Below, piece after piece: positions 49,201 through 58,758 of a DNA stretch of 64,000 bases. The position numbers were made by a program, and so were the translations under genes. Origin of the DNA: Neurospora crassa OR74A (lineage: Eukaryota; Ascomycota; Sordariomycetes; Sordariales; Sordariaceae); the NCBI RefSeq assembly GCF_000182925.2, contig NC_026505.1, positions 2,108,001-2,172,000 of the forward strand, given 5' to 3'. Positions within the stretch are counted from its first letter, which is position 1. Every line of letters begins with the position of its first letter. The notes under the pieces are model-generated. The model had not been told where the DNA came from and made no database searches. It saw nothing but the letters and a program-made list of their open reading frames with translations.

Positions 49201-52200
49201 ATCAACAAAAGCGGCCTGCCTTCTCGCAATCTACTACCATGGTTGGAATTATGTGGGAGTTGGCCACTTGGGATCTACGCATCACCTTCGCACACGCGAA
49301 ACACCCACAGCCTTCAGCATCGCAGCGACAACGCTCGACCTGTTTAGCGGCTTCTTGGATATCAACTCGAAATTCCACGTTGCTTCGAGGTCGAATAGCG
49401 GCAGATTTTGAGAGTCTGGACCAGAGTGTCCTGATCGATCGACGCAACTTCCGGCGATCACTGTGGCAATTTCCTCTTCGGCGGATGTTTCCCTCCTGCA
49501 ACACAGCCCACGACATCTTTGCTACAGGCACTTGAAACACCGCCATCCTCGCGGTGGCAACAAGTCTTAACCATTGATCGGTTTATTCGGCGGACAAGAA
49601 TGTCGACATGCTAATATCCATTCACAACCGCGACGCATCCAGCCGGGTCGTCACAAAAAAAAGGCGCCCAGTGCAAACATATGTCTGCAGCGGTCTTGCT
49701 TTCAACGACTATGTTTTCAAGCTACTTTTACACCTTGACTACCTCGGCTCGCCAACTATTGTCCTCACACCGAGTGAAGGGCGAGCCAGGAGTAAAGATT
49801 GAGGTCTTTTGGAATTCTCTCCGAGTTCCCGAGTCACCGAGTTGACTATCTCGAAATGATGAGCCTTGCTGTGACGTTTGAATGCGACGGTCGCGGCTCA
49901 TCACAGTCCAGGGATCGAATTTGCCATCTTTCCCATTCTCGGATTCTCGTCATTGCGCGTCAAAGGCACATGCTACGAGATCTTGGGAACGTCACTGGGC
50001 GACCAACAACAACCGACTTTGGACTTGGTGCTGTCTATCACAGGCGGCGGCTGACCAATGACGGTCGAGGTCGCTAGACTACCCCTCATTTTTCTGATTT
50101 TGTGCTGCCCCCTCCGCACATCCCCTGCCCAGTGCCAAGCCACTGACGTAGACTTGCTTGGGTCTTGCTCTCGTCTTGAAGTGGGGATGCCATTAATCGG
50201 CAAAGGAGATCCAGGGGCACCCGGGGATTACCAGCAGCGAGGAAGGGCTGTTTTTTTTTTTTTGTGCAATTGGTCTGTTTTTGTACATTTTGTATTTTGA
50301 TATCAACATTTTGTCATTTGAGCGAGGCGCTGGGATTTGCTTTTCATGCATTACACACTTTACACTGGACGGAGTGGAAAGGAAAGGACGGTAACAAAAT
50401 GGCGGAAGGGGGATAACTGGCTGGACTGGATTGGATACCCGGTGGCTTTTTAGTGTACACACGGGATTTTGGATACGGGAAACATCAATACAACTTTCGA
50501 GCCTGATGGCTGTCTGATTCTTCAGCAAACGAATTCTGTAAACTTTTCCTTTGCAACTGAAACTTGTGATTTTTTTTCAATGAGCAGATATCATTATCCT
50601 CTTGACCATCTCTCCCCCTCCGCTTCTTCCATTGATATGTGTGCAGCATCTCGCAGCGAGTGAACCCCAAAGTGAGCTTTACTCCTGTCGTAGCTAGACA
50701 GCATGCAGGCCAGGCAATTTTTCTGCTCGTCTCCTTGGTTCGCTGCAGACAATAGTGCCATTTGACACATCAACAGCTGCTAATTTTGTACCACAACGGT
50801 TCCCCGCGTTCGCAGAAGCCTCCATTCGCAAATTCGGGGTTATTCCCTATGGGCTGTTCTCAGCAATTTACATATCAATCAACTCGTGTTCTTTTCTGCG
50901 GGCGATATCTCCTTTTCCATCCTCGCGATCCCCCATCTCGCTTTGTGAACCTGCATTTCCTGCAGAGCCATCGAAGCCATTCCCGTCGTGCCATCCAATG
51001 ACGTGGAGAAGCTACCGCAAAGCTACAGCTCCAATTGTTCGTTGTTCTCCAATCGCACACCTCCAAGCTCCATTCAAGCTCCTTATAGCTCCTCTCCGGC
51101 CCCCCTTCCCGTTGCAGTTGCTTCGACGTACATCAACGCCAACGCAGCTGAATCAATCAGTGATTGACTCGACAAGTCAGTCAGTCGGTTAAGTAGTTGC
51201 TACCTACCTACATACATCATCGCTTGACATATATGCGCTTCGCTTGGTGCGTATTGCGTGGCGGCGGCTGTGAAAGACCTCGACAGACTTCGTTCTTGGA
51301 AGAATCGGAATCATGCCACGCGGCATTGCCCTCGGCTAGCTGCAAGACTCCGTAGGAGGAAAGAAGGAAGATGACCGCAGCAAACGCACATAGTGTATTC
51401 TGCATTCATCGTCCATCTTTGTCGAGATGCATTTTCCATCCCATCCAGGAAGTCACCACTATCGCTATTTTTGGGCTCTTTGGCGGTTTCCTTACCGGAC
51501 TACTACTCCCGCAATGAGTCTCTGGTCCGGCATACACAAAGGCGGGTTTCGCAGCGCAGGTGTCGCTGGCTTTCAGAGCTTCTCAACTTGGATTTCTGCC
51601 CCTGTTCGCCGATGCAGCTGGCTGCGGCCTGTCAATAGTCGGATGATGGTGTCATGTGGGTCAAAATATGGCCCTATGTGCAAGAAAAATGGGTCCATGA
51701 GCCGGTAAAATCTGTCACTAGAATTTCCTTTCTTCTGTCGGTTACGCTTTTTGACACTTGGTGGTTTTACGGATTGTGTCATACATACTGTATGTACTTC
51801 GCGCTTCCCAATGACAGCCCGAGGGCCGGGAAAGGCGGTGGACGCTTCAGCCCCCCCCGCATTGTACTAAACCAGAAATTGTTCATGATTGACTTTTTTT
51901 TTTTTTTTTAGCGCAACCAGCCTCACTTTTGTCTTACAATATGGGTGTACCCGTGTATCACAATCCCAGACCGGATTTGGTCGGTGGAAAACATGGATTC
52001 AACACCTCTCGGCCTAGGCAGGTATAGGACACAAACAGCAGCTTTCAAAAACCTACCAGCAGCACCTAGTATATGTAGCACCTTGCTGTGAACCCTATAC
52101 AGCTAGCTGGTAAGCACTATCACTCTGGACCACGTTAGTTCTGAAACATACATATACCTGGATCAGTTATTCAATAGTTCATCAGATAGTCATGCAGATC

Positions 52201-55200
52201 TAAGGGTTTCTGGGGTCCTCGTCAGTACTACACCAAGACATCATCAACTTTGGTTTTATGGTATAGGCTGATTAATGTTGGACAGGCATATGATATGGTG
52301 TAGTCCAAAAGCCGATAGCTCCAGTTATCTCCACTATCTTTATATCACATAAGATTGATAAGGAACGCTGATCAATATGTGGATAGGGGACGATGGGTGT
52401 ATGTAAAGTTAAGATGGAAGAGTCAAATGATTACAAATATACGATCATAGGGTGATAAGTAGGTACCTGAAACTGCTGAAAGAGATGATGTATTGTAAAT
52501 CCTGAAGGCAACCTAAGAGACCCTTCATGCTTGAACGTACAGATCTGAGGCATGCCTTATGTCTTTGCCGGTCTAATTTGAAGCATCGAGAAGCCTTACT
52601 GCATCAACATCAGGAACAACAAAGACAAAGCCCTGTTAGTGCTACACTACGATCATCTGGGTCGGATGTCATGGCTCGCTTGTCAACCTAGATAGCAGGG
52701 CTAACCAAGATCACAGAGCGCCATGATGAGCCATGGGAAAGGCTGTCAACAAACATAGCCTGCCCTCACACGACACGTGTTGGGATCCATGCTTTGGGAA
52801 GTGATAATCTTGGGTACAAGATACGATCGGCTGTCAAATTGATGTGTGTCAGGGTTAGGGGTGCGGTATCGTATCGTCTTTTCCCTCTTTATCGGCGATG
52901 GTCGTTGCAGTTCATCATGATTGGATGCTACGGACCCTGTTCCTGTTCATCTTTATTCATATCGGGTTACCAGAGCAACTTCAAACTTGGGGACAAGGCT
53001 GTTGAGATTGACATATATCGAGAGGCTGTTGTTCGAAGACCGAACAACGACAACGATGACATTAAAAACTCGCTGCTGCAAGTTCTCTACAAACAAAAAT
53101 AGGACAGGAGACTGAAATGTAGGGACTTCACGGCCCGCTCCACGGTCCACCTTCATACATAGAATTGTCCTTGGCACTTCAAGTTTGCACTCGGCGACCA
53201 TGACCGCTGCCCCCACGACAATTTCGGGCTCGGGGATATGGAGGTGAAACTCGGCGAGTTGACACAAGGCCTTGCGCGCACACACACTATCCCGCTTGGG
53301 TCTCCACCGTATCTCCGTGATCTTCGTAGTTACGGTCACCTTTGGTATCGAGGACAATGATGACGCCAAGTATTGAACGACGGGTACACAGCACGCCTCG
53401 CTACCAGTGACAGCGGATGGCCGAGGATCCCTTTAAAACCCTAGCCCAGCCATCCGTGCAGCCGTACCTGACATGAGGCACTTTGGGCTCTGCTTCTTCT
53501 GGCAGTATCACTCACGTAGTGTAGTATCTGGGGCTTCCAGGTAGGAGTCGGCGTAAAAACTGGGCTTGATTCGCTTTTACCAGGCATCCACTGACACCGG
53601 CGGCGGCGGCGGCAAGGTTGACGAGTCGCGCGTCGAGAAGGTTTTGACATAGGATTTCGTCAGGGACACGGGTCCAACGGCGGGCAAAACAGGACCCCTT
53701 TCTTCCCTGTCTCTCTCTCGTGCGTCCTGTAGGGGGTCCTCCTGTACCTAGAGGACTCGCTCGCCATACGGTCATTGGCTGTAATCGGGCGAAAAGACTC
53801 CATTTGCTGTCCAAGGTTTGGAGTGTGGAAGCTATTCGGAGCTAGATGAAGAAGAAATGTGGTTGTACTTGGCGAGTTTTTCGGTTGCGGTGCGAGGGCC
53901 TTCCGAAAAAGGAATCACTCGTCTCCGCTTGGTGACGACATTGTGCATTTTCCGCACCCGAATAGCCGCTAAATATATCTAAATGTGTCCTGGTATTTGA
54001 TTAGGCTATGAGATTATAGGTTGTGAGGCCGAAAAGGGGGTTCATGAGAGGGTCGTTGAACGACGTCGAGAGGGTTGGACGGGGTTGGCCCCATCACGAC
54101 CCTCCGACTCCCCGGGTCCCGGACCCCCGCTTGCTCGTCTTTTTTCTTTCCCCGAGTGGCCGCTGAATTCGCTAAATGACCATGTCGCTTTTGGGTTGAG
54201 GTTGTTTTTATCCTTCGAAAACATATCCACTGCAATACTGGTTTCATCTTTCATTGATGTCAAGTTACACACACGAAAAGGGTCCCGCATCTGCGCTAAG
54301 CTTCTTCCTGTGCGCGATCGCGAGGCACGATCTACTCAAGCATCAAATGCATCGCAACCCTGATTTTCGACAAAGTAATTCGCAACATGCCACACACACT
54401 CTAACCCGCGCCAGCGAGTCAACATCGCCAAAACACCATCGGAGACTCTACCGGCGTTACACTTGCTGGCTGGTCATGCTTACCTCTACCTATATCTCAG
54501 TCACCTACCATCCTCCATGTTGTTCTACACCCTAGTCCAAAAACCCCAGTACAGCGTAATTCCCTTTGCTTGCAGATTTCTGCAATTAGAGATACCTTAT
54601 GCACATATTAGTGTATCACGCTCACCTCTACAAGAGCATTTGTCAGCTTGGCGTTTGGTGGCCTCGTATCGACCTTAGTTCTTACACAACCACACCCTCA
54701 CACATATCACAACAACTGTCACCATAGCTGCAACGAACATATAAATGACAACAGATATCCTATCATGTGATGATGTCCGGCCGACATATACGTCCGTGGG
54801 GGGGGGGGGGGGGGGAGGATTCTTACACACTAGGTATCCTCCGATATATGCCGCCTACTGCTGCAGGGTCTTGAGCCCTCACGGAGTTAGCACCAATCGA
54901 CCGAAGTAACGAGAAGAAGGTAAGCGGCATCGTAGGGTACAGTATTACATCACTTTCTCGATCTCGATCACACCCTTATATTATGCCCCAACGTAGGCAT
55001 CGCGTCACGGCTTCGGCCCCTTGGCCCTTGGAAGCGAGCAAAGGATAAATTTTGGTGACCAGGCGGGGGGTATCAAGGACGTTCTCTCGGAGTGGTTCGG
55101 CAAGGAGGGGGTTTTTTCGTGACAGTGCAAAGTGGAAGGGCCGGAGTGCGGTGCGGGCCTGGACATGATCGGGAATCGATGTCATGTTCCCGAACGTGTC

Positions 55201-56614
55201 GATAATTGCGCAATCTTTTGGACTACAAACAATTGGTTCAGTTTCCATCATCGAATTATGTGTCGGCTTCTGTGCGACACAGTACCGAAACTCGACGAGA
55301 AAACGCCGAAATTGCCTCACCAGGGAGACCAGGGTAACTTAGGGCCAGAAGCTTCTCGCCGCCGGCCATTCACCTTCCTCTCCAGAGACATGGTGATCGA
55401 GGGCACTAGACTGGTTGGCCTAGGGCGGCATCCCGAACGGGGCCGGAGCTAAGCAGGCCCTGGGAAAGCTATGATGCATGGTCTAGATTCGAGTCCGTCC
55501 GGGGACAGGGTTGGCTTGCTCCAAAACCTTAAGTCGAGATCGCGCAAGTGGCCAAACGACGTTGGGAATAACTTCATATTTCCTGCAATGTCACGCATTG
55601 TGGCAAACCATAACGGGTGGAGGGGCGGAGAATAAGCTCCGGTATTCGCAGGGCTGCCTGGTTCGCCTGTTCGGGCGGGGGGATATACTCGAGGACGATG
55701 CAGCGAAGAGATGGTCGAGAGGGACAAATGAGGGGATTCGCACCTTCAGAAGTTGGCCTCGCAAGACAAGCCGTTGACGATGGGGCTTTCCGCATGCGGC
55801 CCGACATGCCAAGCTTGCTAGGGCTTAACCATTCCGTCGATGCGCTAAACAAATAGTCCAACAGAGACTGGCTTTCGGGTAGGTAAAGCCGAGAAGAGCG
55901 AGGCTATTTGGAGGAGGTCACCGAAACGAGAAGGGAGCAGTTGTTGACCTTGGAGCCCACGATAAACTTGGATACCACGCGGTGCAGCTTGTCAGGACCC
56001 GGATGAGCTAAGTAACTACCCGTGTCAGTTCCTGGCAGAAACCGGGCTGGGCTGCATCATCAAACAGGGTCCAGGGCCTCTACGACTCAAGCTCAAATCG
56101 CTCCAATAGGGTGGACGAGTTGGAAAAGAGGGCCGTAACGACACCTTCGCCAGTACCTGTGGTTTGTGAATAACCTCATTTTCTGGCCCATGCTTGATCC
56201 CGATATCTGCATGCCTGGCTCACCCGCCTAAGTCGGTACCTCAGGCTCATGTACCGTCACCCTGACCGATGACCTGACCGCCGACATCATCACCCCCTTA
56301 CCCGCCGTTCCAGGTCGTTGAATGGACGTAATTGGAGGCACCCGGACTTAGTGGATGACACAATGGGGAGCCAAGGTCGATTGTTGGAGGGACCATGGAA
56401 TTTTTCGAAGGGAAAGAAAACTTTGTCAGGGTCGGTTTGCGAAACCCTTTTGCGTGCTCAATATCGATTCACATGCGCCGTGCCCCGTGCGTAATCTTGT
56501 CATATGTCATCACTTGGCTGTCCCCATATCGTCAGTTGCATCCCAAGCAACACCGAGATGACCATTGACGTCCCAGTCAAAGCCCTGTCAACCGTCCATG
56601 TCACCTCCCTCTGT
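49201..56614. other. 7.4-kb gene-poor region, no credible gene
   Basis: The left end is the 3' side of the small two-CxxC gene and the right end is the 3' side of the methyltransferase gene. It contains T runs at 50251-50263 and 51894-51909 and an 18-G run at 54798-54815. The stretch at about 52030-52700 looks more AT-rich than its neighbours but shows no transposon frame. A minus-strand frame at 52953-53369 lacks an ATG and is not called. Confidence 0.5.
54798..54815. repeat. Poly(G) run of 18
   Basis: A pure G tract in non-coding DNA, followed by GGAGGA-type sequence (AGGATT). Possible quadruplex and assembly-length uncertainty. Confidence 0.9.
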
Positions 56615-57592
56615 TCACCTCTCAGCCTTGCCGTCATCCACATCCTTCCGTATCCTCCTCAGCACGGAAACAGCCAACCACCTTTTCCGACCCGTAATAT
56701 CCAGATCCTCTGCCCCACGATCCCACGCCCACTCCCGGTCATTCCCGTCGCAGTCCCTTTCCCACAGCCTCTCCACCTCGAGCCCGACCTCCCTCAGCTT
56801 CTCCGCGTCAAAGAACCCCCGCATCTTCTCCCGGCCGGTGTGATAGCCGCCCACGACCCACGCTCGCGCGCCTGGGTCTTCTTCGCTCAGGAACCAGGCG
56901 ATCGACCGCCGCAGGTTCTCGTGCTGCCACGGCATCCACAGGCAGTCGGCGCACAAGACGCGGTCGAACGCGCCCTTGTTCTCCAGCGCCAGCGGCGTCT
57001 CCAGGTCGCCCCACCCGTGTCCCTCGACCGCGACCTCGACGCCCCTTGCACCTTTCTGATCCTTCAGGTTCAGCTCGACATTCTTTCTCAAATTCTCAAT
57101 CACCACCGGCGCCGGGTAGTCCGTCACCAGCACCCTCTTCGCTCCCAGCAGCGCAGCCATGAGGCTCGGCAACCCTGTTCCAGCTCCCATCTCGATCGTC
57201 GATCGGCCGCGAATGTCAAAGTCCGTCAGCGGCGGCACCGCCACCCTTTTCCCTACATCAACCGTCCCCGCGCCTGCGCCGGTCGTGTCCTCTCCCGCCT
57301 TCAAACCCAGCGTGCCGGCCTCGATCAGCTCCGCCAGGAGCAGGGAGGCGTTCCAGAGGAAGTGGCTGAACAGCGAGCGGTCTTCGGCGATCTTGGGGTC
57401 GGACAACTCGATCCGCAGCGGCTTGGACAGGTGCGGGGACGTGTAATGGAGGGCGGTGGAGGCGTCGCCGTGCTGATTGGTCACGTCGTCGGTGAAGATG
57501 ACGCCGAGGGAGCCGGCGAAGAGGTCTTCCGGGTCATCTGAGGACTCGTTCTGGGTGGTGTTTATAAAGGAGAGGCGGGCTGTTAGAGCCAT
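56615..57592 (-). CDS. Family-16 type SAM methyltransferase (nicotinamide N-methyltransferase/Efm7-like)
   Basis: A single-exon frame of 325 aa. The pre-core FSHFLWNASLLLAELIEA (75-92) is the W-N-A helix seen in this family. Motif I is STIEMGAGTGLPSLMAALLG (131-150), with the Glu and the GxGxG loop that bind SAM. VLVTDYPAPVVIENLRKN (154-171) follows, and the post-motif block is FDRVLCADCLWMPWQHENL (209-227), with the D-C-L-W motif. These enzymes methylate protein lysines or N-termini; older annotations call them nicotinamide N-methyltransferases. The N-terminus (DDPEDLFAGSLGVIFTDD) and a Gly-rich insertion (100-115) differ from what I recall of Efm7, so orthology is uncertain. It is probably cytosolic. 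The 3' neighbour is non-coding; upstream lies 1.2 kb to the next gene's stop. Confidence 0.88.
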   Translation of the reverse strand: MALTARLSFINTTQNESSDDPEDLFAGSLGVIFTDDVTNQHGDASTALHYTSPHLSKPLRIELSDPKIAEDRSLFSHFLWNASLLLAELIEAGTLGLKAGEDTTGAGAGTVDVGKRVAVPPLTDFDIRGRSTIEMGAGTGLPSLMAALLGAKRVLVTDYPAPVVIENLRKNVELNLKDQKGARGVEVAVEGHGWGDLETPLALENKGAFDRVLCADCLWMPWQHENLRRSIAWFLSEEDPGARAWVVGGYHTGREKMRGFFDAEKLREVGLEVERLWERDCDGNDREWAWDRGAEDLDITGRKRWLAVSVLRRIRKDVDDGKAER

Positions 57593-58758
57593 TTTCTCTT
57601 CTTTTTCGTTTGGGTTTGGATAGTGTAGGTTGGGCTGGATTTTTAGTTTTGGTTTGGATCGGCAAGCGTCGATACGTTGCGTAGGTAAGTGCCTAAGCAG
57701 GTGAATTTTGTTGATGGTGATGGTGAGTTTGGTGCGGTGTGATTTGAATGTGTTGATGAGAAGACGTTGAAGGTTGGGGGTGAATTGAGTGATTGTGGTT
57801 CCGATGCGATGTGACGATCAGACGTCTGTCCCTTTGCAGAAGAATTGTTCTGAGGCTCTGATAGCAGCAGGGGGGGAGTGAAGATCCTCTGATCCTCACA
57901 GGTACCAGTAGGTTGGCTCGTTGGCAGGCTGCTGTGAAGATCTTAACCGAAGGAGGCCGTTTGTGTAGTCGGAAAATTTTTGATTCGTTTGTACGATACT
58001 GCAGCTCGTCATTTGTCGCTGTTAAGCCTCCGTCTAAGAAATGACAAGATGCTGAACTCCCGCTGATATATCACCTCGAACCGACAAGTGAAGTGATCAC
58101 AGTGGGGTGTTTCTCGCGACTTTTGGCGGGGCAGCCCTCGAAACAAACTTTGGTGGGCCTAGACTGAGGTAGGGCCATAAGTTTAGGGTACTGACTATCC
58201 TTTTAATGCCAGGGTTTTTGATGTTCTCCACAATTCAGTTGTTGACAACAACCTCTTGGGTAAAAACTAAAGGCTGCCCTTCTTGGGTTGAAAGAAAGCC
58301 TTGAGAAATTGGGCCGAGGTAGACGTCTACTAACACAATGTCTATGAAATGCTACCTTTATCAAGTTTGGATATTGCTGGCCACTTTTCTCACCACCCAT
58401 TTCTTCCTGGTTCCGTCCTGGGAAGATATAAGAATTTGAAGGATCTAGGGTAGGTCGTGGGTGACAAACAGACACCCGATTAAAGGTGTTCATGGTGGTT
58501 GAGGTTGGAAGACGAGTAAGAGTAAACTCGAAACTCTATTCAAATAAGCAGCAATGAAACAGGTAGCGTAGCATCATCCAACAGGCAAACTAGACCACAT
58601 CAACCCCAACTCAACACAACCCTTTTTTTCAACTTCCCTCCATCATCTTTCTTTCTTTTTTTTTTTTTTTTTTTTTTTTTTTTGACTTCATTAACATTCG
58701 TTCTCCAAAGCTACCGGCTAGTCGTAAAACGACCTCACCAATTCAGACCCAGAATCAT
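57593..58758. other. Intergenic region with long poly(T)
   Basis: The left part is the methyltransferase promoter; the right part is downstream of the heme-oxygenase-like gene. It contains a 28-T run at 58656-58683. No credible gene was seen. Confidence 0.6.
58656..58683. repeat. Poly(T) run of 28
   Basis: A pure T tract about 75 bp past the stop of the minus-strand heme-oxygenase-like gene, reading as A on that gene's strand. It probably lies in or near its 3' UTR. Confidence 0.9.

Noticed and set aside
52030-52700. AT-richer stretch as a mutated transposon relic
   Set aside because: I found no terminal repeats, no transposase or reverse-transcriptase motif on either strand, and no second copy in the window.
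52953-53369. 138-codon minus-strand frame with partly coding-like composition
   Set aside because: It starts with TTG rather than ATG, I see no upstream exon giving an ATG, and the C-terminal half turns low-complexity. It would deserve a call only with transcript evidence.
55419-55470. Stretch resembling part of a 5S rRNA (GGAGCTAAGCAGGCCCTGG)
   Set aside because: The rest of the 120-nt 5S sequence and its helices are absent, and fungal 5S genes differ at this place; likely chance.
56504-57541. 345-codon plus-strand frame
   Set aside because: Antisense shadow of the methyltransferase gene; its Pro/His/Arg-rich product is the mirror of GC-rich codons.
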